Shown: positions 14,184 through 27,208, counted from the first letter of the stretch. The stretch: DNA of 64,000 bases from Scleropages formosus (GCF_900964775.1 NC_041814.1:16217298-16281297), one strand, 5' to 3'. Notes: generated from the sequence alone by a model not told the origin. Made by a program: numbers and translations.

Positions 14184-15559
14184 TTTTTCCTGCAGTTGAG
14201 TAACAAAATATTGGAATTAAATGGTTTAATATGGAATTCATTTTGTCAGCTGTTTGATTTTGCTTATTTGGGGAGGGAAGTAATGTGGTGTTTGCATTAC
14301 TTATCCTTTAAACAGCTCATTGAGCTTGTCTTCAACATCTCTTTTCCCAAATAACCAAGCCTTAAGAAGTTGATACTTTTAGTGATACTGTCTACTTGTA
14401 CAAACATGTTATTAATTGCAATATCATGTCATATTTTTCTGAATTTTAAAACCCTTATGGATTAACTGAAAGACAAACTCCAGTTTTCATTTATTTATCT
14501 GACTTCATTGAATTGGCTTCTGTTGAATGATGTCTGAAAAGTTAAAAATGTCACCTGTATAAATATTGTTTTGCATTATAGGTTAGTGTAAAGGATAAAT
14601 CATACCTTCTGTAAATATATAGGTTTCTTTTTATATGTATATTTGTGTATAGAAATAAGTTCAGCATTATTTTATCCATCAAATACTGAATATGCAATTG
14701 TTGCAATTGTTTATTGTAAAATTATATCAAAGAAACAACCTAAAGTTTTAAAAGCTTGCAGAACAGTCTGTGTAACACCTGTTTATGATGTTAATATCAG
14801 TTGACTTTGAAATAAACTTGGAAATATTGACAAAGTTTAATTTTGTCTTCTGCAGCGTACGTAGGGGTAAAATGATTTCTAGACTACGTTAAGTTTGTGT
14901 CACATATGTAGTTTTTCAGCTGACAGCATTGTGTTGTTACTAACTTTAGTTTTTGTCCTAGGTAACTTGCAACGTTAGATAATCAATGATTTACCCATTT
15001 GTGCTGAGGTATTGTTACTGGAGCAGTGCAGGGTAACTGCAGCCCAGTAGGTAATGTAGACCTGTCTTTCTTTGCCTTGTTCAATATTGAAAGCATGATT
15101 ATCTGATTTATCAATATTCCATAAATTTTCATATAAATTTACCCGACACGTGAGGAATTTAGTGTATTTTTAGGGTAAAGGACTTTATTTTAAATAAAGT
15201 GATCCATTAAATGTGACATGAAAACCACTCAGCTTGACACACTTGACACTTTTCACGGCACACTTAACTACACAGTAACATTTATTATACAGTGTCAATA
15301 ACAGTGAGTGCACATCATAAATGTGCCTGTACTGTTGTTTCAAGACTGAAATCTCTTGATTTAAGTTTACTGAGAGAGGTGGGGAATGTATGCAGCATTA
15401 ACACTCGATTCAACACACAGTTTTTTTCAAACCATACAAGACGCATTATGGAACTGCTGATATATATTCAAAGCTGAGGTTGACTTCAGTGTGGGGCAAT
15501 GGACCTGCCATGGGAGTGGGGACTTTGCATTGTAGACAGGTGTGCTGTGCTCTATCCCC
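10936..15559 (+). other. SGIP1 presumed 3' UTR and gap to INSL5
   Basis: No gene is visible here. The AT-rich stretch after the SGIP1 stop has T-runs near 11210-11245 and 14148-14188. Candidate polyadenylation signals (AATAAA) lie near 13846 and 14810, so a 3' UTR of roughly 3 to 4 kb is plausible. From about 14830 to 15559 I see no exon, repeat or RNA gene. In mammals DYNLT5 lies in this interval, but none of its conserved C-terminal motifs could be found by eye. Confidence 0.45.
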
Positions 15560-18281
15560 TCAGCACAAGACAGACAGGTCAGTCTTGCGACATCCCACCT
15601 GGCAGCACATGTTAGCGAGCACGTGGTTCAAGTCCCTCTTGCTTGGATTCCTTCTGGTTCTGTTGCATGATTCACAGTGGACCTTATCCTCGTTGACCGC
15701 ACCTACACAGTAGCCATGGGTCACAGACACACAGCACAGATCATCCTGACTGCTTGCTTGTACATTACTACAGACCAGACCAGACCAGGGATACATCTCT
15801 CAAACATTACCTTTGGTGTGTCTAAAGAAATGTTGAACAAAATTTTCTGTCTCATTTTGCTTGTTTCTTTGCATCTTTAACTTTTGTTATACTCTCAGTT
15901 GTTTCTCTGAACCATTGTTAGAATATTAATCATTATTAATAAGATTGTGTTTGTTCAGATGTGTAAGGATGTGCGCAAACTACGGGAATCAACACAAATT
16001 AGTAATGTTTTAGAGCTGGCACCACTGCACACACTGTAGCAGGTTTATACACAAGACTAAATTAAACCCTCATACTGGAACTTGTTTTAACTCAACATTT
16101 TGTAGATATGAAATTCCTTAAATTATTCTGCTTGTCTATTTCAACTAAAATTTTTCTCAGAACATTATTTTGTATTTATCATCACTTAATCGAGAATGCC
16201 CAGGAGGGATGGGCAACCACTGGCCCTTGGACCCTCAGAGGTTTTTTCTCCCTCGACTTTCAGTTGGTAGCTTTTGTTCTTTCCTTTCGTGGCCAGTAGG
16301 CATACTTATAGCTCTATAAAGGTACTATACTATGATAGTCAGTAGTCAACTGTCTTCTTTGTTTCTTATCTGATGTATTTGTTTTTCTTGCCTTATGCCT
16401 ATGTTAAAGCGCTCCGTGTCACTGCGTGAGAAGAGCGCTCTATAAAAATGAATTGAATTGAACTGAATTGAATTTATACTGTTTCCAGGGCTGACCTCTA
16501 ATGAGCTGGACAGTAACCACTCTTATAATAATGTTATATTCACTAACGCATTATTTCTGAATTTTCCTGGCTGTAATTAAGATATTTGGGTTTTTCTTAG
16601 AGTTCGAGGTCTGTGCATTTACACTGTAGTGTTCGCTCTGTCTGGGCACTGATGGCGCAATGGTTTAAATCGCCCTCTGGAACAGGCATGTGAACTGTGA
16701 TTTATTCCTGTGTTTTCACTCTTAATTCTTACGGCAATAACAAATAAGGTAATTGTCTTTGGATTCTTAGTTAAGCATGTCTGGCACCAGCAATATGTCA
16801 AGTAATCTAATGATGCAGACATTCTTCTTCCACTTATCTTCCAGAGCAACATCTTGAAATAACAGGAACAGATGGGTCTATAAAAATGAGCCGCAATAAT
16901 AGAACACAGAAACGTCGTACTGAAAATTTGCAACGTTTCAAACTTAAAAACGTTTACCTTCAGCTTGTTGTAAGTCTTGTCTAAAATGAATTTGGACCTA
17001 TTCATGGATATTTGTAGTCAATTAAGATTTAACCTCAAAATGACACTTCCGTATTTCAGTCATCTAGCACATATCTCACCGCTTCTTTCACAGGAGGCAG
17101 AAGGGCTCACAGAAAACCTTAAAGGTTCTGTTTTTTCCATGGTTCAAATCTCAGGAGGTGGAAGGCTGTACTGTAGAGCTGATGTTGAGGCCTCATCGTT
17201 TATTCTGACACTGACTGCAGAATGAGCAGGGAGGGGTCCATAGCCCTAATGGTGTATAATCATCATCTTTTCATGGAGTACCTGAACTGGCTTGCTTTCA
17301 CGTCTTTCGTTAGCCTCACCTATTCTAGCATGAACAATATGTACAAATATTCACTGGTTGCGTTGGGTTTGGTCTTGTTTGACTGCCCTAAATTATACAA
17401 GATGAATTGTTCCAGCAGTAAAGCAGCTGGGAAATGAAACTACAGTGTTCCGCATAGGTGGTTATTACAGTGAACACCCTCAGGGTCCATCTGGACATTC
17501 TGTTTACAGTGAATTGAGTTTTATGTTCTGCTCTAAGAGTCTTGGTTTTTCGTTTGGTTTTAGTTCTTCGTGTAAACATGCGGGGGGAGATTTAAGTTTG
17601 TATATAGCCTTGCTCTGTAGGCATTTATCTTAGTTTTGTAAGGTATACTTGTTTTATTTTTTCCTTCAACATTACAGTTAAATGCTTTGCTAAACAAGCA
17701 TAGTTCTCATAATGTGACAACATGCACTTTTTTGGAAATATCTGCTGCCCCTGAGCAACATAGTTTCGTTACATTCCTCTTGGTCACTGGTGTCACACTG
17801 AAGGTGTTTTAGAAAGTGAGCTGATCAGAGGACCTGTTACGATCATTTATTTTGTCATAGTTTAATTACGTGACGGAGCCATATTTTGTTATAACTAAAT
17901 AATCATGAGAACCCTTCGACAAACAATGATCGTGACGTGTTCACCCCTTAAAGAACCCTTAGGAAGAAGCTTTGCTAGAAAGTCGACTATATAAATAGGT
18001 AAAGATCTGAAATGTTTTGAAAAAGTAAGGCCAAGCAGCGTAACCCCTTGCTGGCATGGTGGCTTAAAGTGGCTAATTGTAATAAGAGAAGCGAGCGAGA
18101 TGGACTGACCATAGAGCTCTTGCTCCCGGAGAAGCCTCCTCCACCTTGATGCACCACAGGTGTAGATGACGGCCCGGATGAACTCCCGCCCGCACAGCTT
18201 CACCGCCGTCCCTTCGCTCTGCTCCCAGACCACTGCGCTCAGCACACACAGCAGCAGCACAGACAACACCAGCGGCCTCAT
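15560..18281 (-). CDS. insl5: INSL5, relaxin-family peptide hormone precursor
   Basis: This is a secreted relaxin-family prohormone whose B and A chains are joined by disulphides after the C-peptide is cut out. INSL5 signals through RXFP4-type receptors in gut endocrine physiology. Exon 1 (18281-18110) starts MRPLVLSVLLLCVLSAVVWE, a clear signal peptide. The B chain follows, with VKLCGREFIRAVIYTCGASR then WRR, close to mammalian INSL5. Exon 2 (15702-15560) holds a short C-peptide, a basic site (NPSKR) and an A chain, LANMCCQVGCRKTDLSVLC, with the diagnostic CC-x3-C-x8-C spacing and a C-terminal Cys. The donor ATG|GTCAGT and acceptor GTGTAG|GTGC give a phase-1 intron, usual in the family. The precursor is only 104 residues, against about 135 in human, and carries two extra cysteines (HCESC) before the cleavage site. 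The intron (15703-18109) shows only a repeat tail near 16395. Which teleost copy (insl5a or insl5b) is not decided. Confidence 0.9.
16395..16480 (+). repeat. 3' tail of an interspersed element in INSL5 intron
   Basis: The words 'aaagcgctccgtgtcactgc', 'gaagagcgctctataaaaat' and a (TTGAA)n run form a retroelement 3' tail often seen in fish genomes. The 5' part is not recognisable. Confidence 0.5.
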
Positions 18282-18367
18282 GGTGACCTGAGAACGGCTG
18301 AAGTGCTCCGGTTGATTCCTCTCCAAGTGTGGCAGGTTCGCCTCCTGCTTGGTGTCCTCCTCTCCTC

Positions 18368-18412
18368 CATATATACATGTCTCACTCATTCTTCCCCTCC
18401 TCCCCATTGGCT
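18368..18412 (-). promoter_or_regulatory. INSL5 core promoter (TATA and CCAAT boxes)
   Basis: Reading the minus strand, a CCAAT box (AGCCAATGG, 18412-18404) is followed about 28 bases later by a TATA box (TATATATG, 18375-18368). The INSL5 ATG lies 87 bases further on. This spacing predicts transcription starting near 18340 and a 5' UTR of about 60 bases. A TATA/CCAAT promoter suits a tightly cell-type-restricted hormone gene. Confidence 0.6.
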
Positions 18413-19396
18413 GCATCCATTTAAGCTTCTCTGAGTGCCCTGCCTACACAATCCAAATTGCTTTATGTTTCTGATTATTTTTAATACTTCCATCTAAATA
18501 TCCCAAAAGTAACTGCCTTCGGATAATGTGTTTTACAGCCCTAAACTGCAGTTCAACCACATCAGTTTGAATAGAGAATTACTGCAGTCACCCTGCCTTT
18601 AAAATTTACTGGAAATGCAGCACTAACCTAGTGTGTACAAAATCAATACCTTTCTTTGCGGAGGTTTGTTACATTCTGGCAAAAATCTTGGATACTTATC
18701 TTTTAATGATGGGCTATTACCGAAATGTGGATTGAAATGAGATACCATTTTTAAAGGCGTTTAAGTATGTAGTGCATAAATTCTCAGTTTGTTTCTGTGT
18801 GTATGTCAGGTAGTCTGTATGGAGTGAAACATTGACATCTGTTGATTTATGGTTATTGATTTTTGCTGATAACCAGTAATGATGCCCACGATCTATCATA
18901 CATCATAACCATCAGAATGGAATAATATGGTTATCAAGCTTACACCAGCTTCTTGCCCATCATAAGCCAATATGGACCGTTAAAAACAGAACCAAGGGTT
19001 TTGGAAGATATATCTCTTGAAGACCTTTTTGTAAAATTGACCACCCTTGTTTTTTTGGCCACAATTAGACTTTGTTTTGGATCCAGGACAAGAAAATGAT
19101 TAATTGAAAAGTAAAATTGAACAATGCATTTTGATCTGATGGATGGTGGGCATCTGTTTCTTGACAACTCTAGGTTTTACTGTGCAATATTATGGAATGA
19201 AATCCAAATACGTACTACTTTAATGTAATACAAAAAGAAAATAAAGATGACCGCGGAAGTACCAGACAGGTTATAATGTAATTTATTCTCGTTCCTGAAA
19301 GGAGACTCTCAGTCTGGCTGTAAAGAAAAAAGGCACTTTTGTCCTTGATTCACAATATACACACATCCCATAAATATCATATGAATTTTATTTTGG

Positions 19397-22300
19397 CTAT
19401 AGCTGGCTGGCAAGGGTTGATCTGATGATGTCTTCTAATACGTCCACCTGCAAAATGAGACGTGAAGTGAATTTAGTTTTTGTTTCAGTTTTTGCACAAG
19501 AGGTAACAGTGATTCATTGCTTTCGGTAAGATGAATGACAAATGTCCACAATAGAATAAAGCACAGAAAGTGGAAGGTTTCAGCACTAAAAGACCTCCTG
19601 TCAGTTGTGTTGTGAGGGTCTATGTACAGGCAGTCCCCGGATTACGAACGAGTTCTGTTCCTAAATCTGTTTTTAAAGTTGGAATTGTACGTAAGTCGGA
19701 ACATTAGGTATGGTAAAAACAAAAAATTTAAGCCAAATACAGTAACACACGAGACACTGTTAACGGCAACTTGGTCCCACTGAAAAGAAGGAAGTCTTTC
19801 TCCTATCTCGGGCTCCCGTGCCCTGCACATCGCAAAGTAGCGCCCTTTTGTTATTACAAATCACTGTATGTAACTCTGAATTTTTAATATAGTAGACTTT
19901 ACGGGGGGGTGGTTTGTAACTACGGGTTGTACATAAGTCGGATGTTAGTAACCTGGGGGACTGCCTGTGCATGGATAAATACAGTCAGTGTGAAAATACT
20001 CCATATATGTGTACTTAGTATTTAGTTTTTGTCTCAGTTTTTGCACAAGAGGTAACAAAATATCTGATTCTCAATAGATGTATTAAAACTCCCAACTACC
20101 TGTGTCACTACTAGCATTTGTGAAGGTCTGCAGCAGTCAAGTGTAACATTTCATTTGTGTGTTTTCAGTCTTGTTCACCTGTGTGCCTTCTCCAAGATTC
20201 AGATTCAGCTGATAGACCCCAACCTGCCCATCGCTGTCCCCCAGCAGAATACAGTCTGATTCGCTGGCAAACTGCAGCGAGGTAAGTTTTACCCCAGGCC
20301 TGGCATCTTGTACAATGGTAGGGTCTAAACTGAAAGGCAATACAACGGTGTTAAGTGCACATGTTGAACAGATTTATGATGCAGAACTGTAACTGATGTG
20401 CACATTTTAAACAAAAGTCAAAAAATAAAATAGCTTGTTAATGGGGGTGTACATTTACGTAGCTCTCATTTTCAGAAGCTGCTGTTCCAGTAAGTACGAC
20501 AGGGTTATTGGGTGAGAACACTCACATGCTTGCGCCAAGGTCCCATATCTCCAGCCTTTTTTCAGTCACTACCCCAAAGACTGTGGCCCACTTGGGTGAC
20601 CAGGCAACATCAAATACTGCCATACAGGGGGAAGTAAAGACCAGCACCGGCTCAAGTAGGTCCTGCCTCCACAGCTGGATGGTCCAGTCAGAGGAGCAGC
20701 TTAGGAAAACATCAGGGCTGAATGGGGACCATGTGATCTGGTAGACTGGTCCCTAAAAGAGCATCATGTCCAGTGAGTTTGATGAAAACCTTCTGTTGTC
20801 CTGCCCGATAAGATTATTTAAGCTGTAGACCCATGGAATAAGTGTGCAGAAACACAAGGAATGAATCACACCTACTTTGTGTTCTTTATACGTCTCCAGA
20901 TACTGTTCATTGTATGAACATGAGCACTTGTGGATAAAGCCCTCTTCAGTGCCTGTCAGGTAGATGTTTGAGTCCTAGAAGACAGCAGAAAGTGAGAAAT
21001 AGGATGACACTGTAGAAAGAATGAAAGCAGTGTACAATGAGTCAGGTGCACTGCAGCAGTGACATGCTTGCAGCGTGACTTTCCTCTCATACCAAAAGTG
21101 GGTCTGCAATGGCTCACCTCGGGGTGGAAGTCAAAGCACAGCCCAGGCACCTCCCTCCAGATCACCAGCTCGCTCCTGCGCTCCCTCTCCCCCAGCTGCC
21201 TCCTGGTTCTCTCACTCTTGGTTCTCTTCAGCTTCATCAGGTCTGGAAAAATCAATAGTACAGCGTGGAAGAGCTGGAATCATTGACATGAAATCGTCAT
21301 TATTTTTTTAAATAAATGCATATATGCTCACTGGGCATCAATACCTAGAATGTTCATAACCCCACCACCCGCAATAACATTATCGATGTTGAACCTAGAT
21401 GAAGAGATGGAGGCTAAAGTGCAGTGTGTAAATACCATCTCAGATGCAGAACCCCTGATTGCAGTGAGAACTTTCTGGATCTAGGATGTAATTTCATGAA
21501 AATGAAGGTTTACCGACGCAATCCAGGTCTTTCTTAAGGACCCATTTGCAGATCCTTCCATCTGCAGATACGGACACCAGAGCCTCGCCTTTTTCTTCCT
21601 CGGAATGAGCCCTTTCTTGGCTGACCCACTTCACCTGCCACACTGGGCCGGTGTGTTTATGTGGATATTCGCTTCAGAGAGGAGACAGAGAGGACACTGT
21701 AGGTCAGGTCAATCTGAAGAAAACAAATGTGCACCGCATTCTGTTCACTTTTCTACTGTACTGGCTCTTTCTGCTTTCAGGGAAAAACACAAAGGATGCA
21801 ATGTTTTTGTTTGCATGTCTCTGCATCAGCAATTTTTTTCTTTTCCATTATTACTTATGTCGGTGAAACAAAGTTATCCAGTAACTGTGCAAGAAGACAA
21901 TAGAATGAAAAGGCTGATATATCAGCTATATGAAGGAAAGATGTATGCTTCTGCCTTAAATACATTATATTAACTTGTCATCTGCTATAATTAAATATAT
22001 ACAGTACATCAACATAGTCTCCCATATTGTACAAATAATACAATATTCATTTTTTTCCAGCTCAACTTTTTACATTAATTTTTTTAATTTACTTTTATGC
22101 ATTACGGCATAACAAATCTTATGGAAGGTGAGAAAATGTGATTTCAGAGCATTATGCTTAATCATATTTACTATGGTATTTTTTATATACAGAAAACGGC
22201 TTTAAGTATAGGAAAATGTTTCCCGCATGGGCAGTGTCCCACCTGCTGTCAGTGATGGGCGTCTTCTCTTTACTCTGCACGTTGTACGTGGCAATGCTCC

Positions 22301-25300
22301 CGTTGTGCATACCAACAGCCAGTAGGCAGCCATTGTGTCCAGAGAAGTCCAGGGCGGTCACGGCGCTCTCGCAGTGGAATATCCGGTCGGGCCACTACAG
22401 CCAGCATCCAAACCATCAAGTCAATGCACCGGCAATCAGATGAAGCTTGGCTCATGTTTATGTCATTAGCAATCATTGCTGTACGAGTTCAAAAGGAGTG
22501 ACTGACTGAATGCTGTCAACCTTAATACGATTTAAAAGAACAATAATTATTCAAAGATCCTGTATTCTATACCTTGAGATTCTTGAGAGACCAGCAGCAA
22601 ACAAGCCCTGATTTCTGATCTTCAAAGTCAAAATGTCCGTATCCCACAGCCAAAAGGTCCTTTGAGAAGAAGTCAGATATATGGGTATTATTATTATTAA
22701 CTCGCATTCAGCTGATGCCTTTGTGCAAGACAACTTTCAGTGGTAGATACACAACCCTTAGCTTATCGCAAAACAGCAAAGTAACACACGGTGACGGTCA
22801 CACAACGACGAGAGTTGCAGACTAAGGGCAATAAACGTTTATCAGTTCATCTGGAACACATGTCTCTGGACTATGTAAGGAAACCAGAGCATGCAGGAGA
22901 GCACTGGGTGAACATGCAAACTCCACACGGACTGATTGTGGATCAGTTCAATCACACAGCCCTGATACTGTGAAGCATTGGCTCTACCCACTATGGCACC
23001 CTGACACTTTCTTCTTTTTTTTAATTTCATTTATTCACTCTTAACACAAAGTGTGTGTTTTCTTTCGGAGGTCTAAACACAAGCAACCTGGGAAGCACAG
23101 CAGAGGCTGGAATAAGACTGAGCATGAGAGGACATAAGACAGGACCGGGACGCATGATACAATCACCGGATTCATCTTGTTCCAGGTCATGCTGCTGACG
23201 TTTCGGCCCACAGTCAGCTCACAGGTGAAGGACCAGAGGGGCTCCAGGGCTGGAGAACTAGGGATGTCCTCTGTTTTCTGTATCTGTTTCTCTGTCTTGC
23301 CTGTGTCTTTGGGTTTCTGCGTACTGTCGGGATCTAAACAATAAGAGACACGAGACAAAGTTAAGCTCAAATGCAAATGGGTGCAAAACAGAATTTTAGG
23401 GATAAGTCCTGTCCGCAGTTGAAATGGTTGCAATCATAACTGACCAACTGCAGTCAATGCACATGGTGACTTGAGTCAATTTAATTCAGTAAGTCATGAG
23501 CATGGATGGCATTGAAATACGAATGTGAACAAATCAATATGAACGAAATTGAGATTATCTTGCATTGTCGTATCCAAAGTCTCTTTGGCCAAAAAACAAC
23601 ATTGTTTAATGAATTTGATTATAAAAGCATGTTACCTTTCAGGATAGGGAGTTGCCTGTAGGCAGCAAGTTTGGGCTGAAATATGTTCTGTAGAACAACC
23701 TTTTCCATCACGAGCAAATCTTGTTGAAACTTTTCCGAATAAAGAATGACCTCAGGGGCGGGTGCATCCTCAACTGGCACAAGAAAAACCTCCATCTCTG
23801 TACGAGAACTTGAGGAGCTTGCTGGAAGAGAAAAATTTTCCTGTTTTTGTAGGCAAGAGGCCTTAAAAATGTATAATTTTACATTCATCTATTTACACAG
23901 CACAATGTTGAATGAAATATGGGTTTGTTTGTTTTTTTTTTACGTGTATGACTTAGGAAAGACATGGATCTCTCCAGGTTTCTGGATGATTCCTGACTGT
24001 GGTTGGACATAATGTCAAGTAGATTTGACTCTTCTGTCTCTGGAGGCTCTCTGACAACCCCTTCCACGCCGGTGCCGGAAAGGGTGTCATATATGTCCCA
24101 GTTGGTGGCTGTTATTGCTGCAAAGGATTAGCCGTTAAAAAAAAATCAGGCATGTAACAAAAAATTGCAGCAGAGACCAATAAAAGGAATAAATGCTCTG
24201 TTTACCTGCATCAACCTTGGTAATGCTCTTGGTTTGGACTTCCTTTGCTTTGGGCGCCCCATTGAACGTCTGCATGGCTCTTTCCACATACTTATCGTTT
24301 CCCATCCTGTTCTTGCACAACTCTGTGTACGCAGCATTCCTCTGCCTTCAGACGGTGGCCCATTTGGACGGGTAGAAGGTGTGAACGTTCAAATCAGCAT
24401 TTGTGTAAAACAAACACACATGACAAACTGCTAACACTAATCATCAAACTGGGTTGGTATTATTAATGCAAGAGGTATGTAAAGGTTCAAAGTGGTTTGC
24501 AGTGCGCTTTCATCAATATGAAGTCACATATTAAGTATTATTTTTGTATAATTTCAAGGTGCACTGGCTCCTCTCTTATTTGGCTCCTAAAATTTTCGGA
24601 TATCGGTATTTTGCTGTTTACTGTTAACTGCATTTTCTTCACCTATTTTCTGACATTTCGGTCAGAGAACATAAGTGACGCGCGTGCCTTTTCGCATCCA
24701 ACCTTTAGACTGTAGACAGAATGGAATAGAACAGAACAGGGGTGTAGCACCACCTTCGTTCAATTCCCACAGTTCACAGTTTTCACATCTCACGTCTCAT
24801 TCGCTGCACAGGATTACGGAAGGAATGCAGCAGTGAATAGCCATTTGTGGAGAGAATGTGTTTCTGTTTTCAGTCATTGTATCGCTATGATTCTGGGATA
24901 AGTCTTGGTCCACCACTCCCTGAATTGTACAAGTGGCTGTTGATAATGGAAGAATCAATTAGTGTTAGTGTTTTAATTATATATTTATCTGGAGGGTTTT
25001 ACAGAACCCAGTGGATGAATAAACAGAGGGGTGTCTATTATGTAGTTTTTAACGACTGTGACTTAGTGGTCAGAATGACTTTAGAATTACAAACAAATTA
25101 AGTTACAGACAGGCTTCCAGTCTTAATTGTGTTTGTAACTTGAGAAGCCAGTACATTACGTAATTCACAGCTGCTTGGTCATTGTTTTTAGATGTGTAGA
25201 TATTAATCCTCAATTATGGGTTAATTAATCTGATAACTTTTCAAAAATGAACTGATCAGATTATACTTTTTTTTTTTTTTGCTCTTCTGTCCATTATTCA

Positions 25301-27051
25301 CACAGTATATTAAATTACACATATAGCCCTGAATACCACAGAGTCACTGCATATAGTAGATGTCAGTAATAAAAAAGTAACGATACCAACTTCACAATCT
25401 CCGCTTCCTCGGACTCCACAGACACAGAGGTTGCCGGTATGTCCAGTAAACAAAGTGTCTCTGTTTCGGTTAAGTGTATGTCCACTTTCTTATTCAGCAC
25501 ATCTTCTGTGGTGGGTTCTTTCACTTCCTCCCTCCTCACCTGTACATCTACGCAGACAAATTTGCAAATACAAGGTTTAGCAGCACGTACGAAGTTTGTC
25601 TGAAGAGAAAACTAAATCTAGATTGGGCATCATTAAAACACATTCTACTATAAGATGATGTAAAATCGTATTGTACGTGTTATGACTTTCACACTTGGCC
25701 CTTCCGACATGTGTGAACACTGTCATTGGTTGATAACCTGTAAAGGCTAACAGGGTTTATCCAGCATTTTCATTCAGTACCATTCTTTAGTGTCTCTTAG
25801 TGTAATAAATGCCGCAGACACAACGTTGTTGCTTGGAGCAGTTGAATAACAAATCACGGTCCTGCATTGCTCCCTAACCCCATTCAGCCAGAAAATGTGC
25901 AATTAATGTAAAAGCAGTGTAAAGGATCTTGCTGGATGAGACACCTTCACATGTGGCTGTTGACAACCTGTTGTTTCATGTCAAGACAGACAATGAAAAG
26001 GACTATTAACCTGACAGGCTGATGATGCCCTCTCGTTTGGAAGATGGCTCTTCAATTTCTTCATTTAGTGACTCCATGGTAGATTGGCTTGATTTCGATA
26101 CAATGCTGCTTTCAAACAGTGACCTGGCATTCATACGACATTCAGTCAAGCCACAGAAATGCAAAATGGACCATATACAGTGTAATAGGAAATGTGGCTG
26201 AACCCATGCACTGCATGTGGCACCTGGTAAAGGGTCCTCCGAAGCTTGCGTAGGTCGTATGAAATGCGCTGGAAAAGAAATCCGAAAAAGTGGCACCGGA
26301 GACATCTTGGGCCATTAAGATCTTGCTCTGTCTCGGCGGCACGGCTGCAGGATCCGGGCGGTACAGAGGCTGAGGGGTAACATCTGTGCCGTTTTCATCA
26401 AACACCTTGGGAGAAAATGGGGTATCGTCATTCGGGGGCACCAAAGACCTGCACGTGGTGTACGGTACCTATGTGACACCTGCAGCTAGAAAGCTTGGGA
26501 ACACAAATGACCTCCAACCACACGGGATGTGTACCACAGCGTACCACACCCCACCGGACTATACCGTACCGTAGCATGAAGCCACCCTGACACGGCTGAT
26601 CGCAGTACCTTCACTGTGGCTCTAGCAGGCTGCATTGGGGCTTTCTCAAGAACCCTGCCATCCCCTGCCAGGCTGAAGCTTCTCCGGCTCATGGAGGCAT
26701 TGATACTCCTGCTGTGTGTCCTGCTGTGACTGACACGTAGAAAGCCCGACGTGGACACATTGGTGGCCCTAGAAGAGCTAAAACAGCGCGGGAAATGAGC
26801 TCAATCGTCCAGGGAACAGTTACACACTCACCGATGGGCACAAAGGGTCCCCTGCGCACCCTTATGTACCTTAAACGCACAGAATACATAAATCATTAAG
26901 TGCTCCAGAGGCTGTCCAAATATCAGCTATAAATGCTCATTTTCAGCAGCTGAAAATTAAACAAAGCGGAGGAGTAACGGGTAGAGACTGCTTGGACTTA
27001 CGGGGCCACTTTAGATGATGGTTTCTTCGATCTCGCTGTTTTCTGAGTCAT
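19397..27051 (-). CDS. dnai4: DNAI4 (WDR78), axonemal dynein intermediate chain
   Basis: A WD-repeat intermediate chain of axonemal dynein, needed for assembly of the inner-arm f (I1) dynein in motile cilia and sperm tails. Seventeen exons: 27051-27002, 26768-26609, 26405-26224, 26123-26011, 25547-25387, 24341-24206, 24117-23944, 23821-23636, 23333-23167, 22659-22573, 22394-22243, 21671-21514, 21242-21118, 20974-20876, 20752-20526, 20329-20179, 19447-19397. All phases agree and give 792 residues, against about 848 in human. The N-terminus (MTQKTARSKKPSS) is disordered and contains KVFDENGTDVTPQPLY. WD repeats run from about residue 430 to the end, with WSFTCELT...NVSSMTWNK, DLLAVGYGHFDF, NIYLTGTEEG and SDWTIQLW. 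The C-terminus is VLEDIIRSTLASQL. The exon 25387 donor (GTATCG) is weak. An AATAAA lies five bases after the stop. The promoter has an X-box (27195). Confidence 0.95.
19627..19967. mobile_element. Non-autonomous DNA transposon (MITE) with terminal inverted repeats
   Basis: The left end reads CAGGCAGTCCCCGGATTAC. The right end, reverse-complemented, reads CAGGCAGTCCCCCAGGTTAC, so the termini are about 19-base inverted repeats. Length is 341 bases, with no transposase frame and an AT-rich inside with repeated 'gtaagtcgga' words. No convincing target-site duplication is seen. It lies in the last DNAI4 intron. The superfamily is not assigned. Confidence 0.75.
22790..23010. repeat. Old fish repeat in DNAI4 intron
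   Basis: The words 'tctggaacacatgtctctgg', 'aggaaaccagagcatgcagg' and 'gaacatgcaaactccacacg' match the same side of the repeat described at 2551-2830. The copy is diverged and without a recognisable head. Confidence 0.55.
25099..25140. repeat. Imperfect palindrome repeat, copy 1 (DNAI4 intron)
   Basis: The block begins ttaagttacagacagg and ends ttgtgtttgtaact, so the two halves pair imperfectly. Very similar blocks occur at 33298-33340 and 34621-34660 in MIER1. It may be the end of an old palindromic DNA transposon. No name is assigned. Confidence 0.45.
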
Positions 27052-27194
27052 TCTGCTCGTTTTTTACGTGCTAGATGACCAAAATAATACGAATAGTAAT
27101 TCCAAAGTAAGCATTTGAAGGATAACTAAGCGTTATGCCGCTTCGGAGAGCAGCCTCCTCTTAACGAACACCGCAACAGATTTGATGGTTTGAT

Positions 27195-27208
27195 GTTACT
27201 ATAGCAAC
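27195..27208 (-). promoter_or_regulatory. RFX X-box upstream of DNAI4
   Basis: The minus strand reads GTTGCTATAGTAAC, a full-length match to the RFX consensus GTTRCYATRGYAAC. It lies about 145 bases upstream of the DNAI4 ATG. RFX factors, with FOXJ1, switch on motile-cilium genes, so this fits DNAI4 function. An NRF1-type motif TGCGCATGCGCC follows at 27243-27254. Confidence 0.75.
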
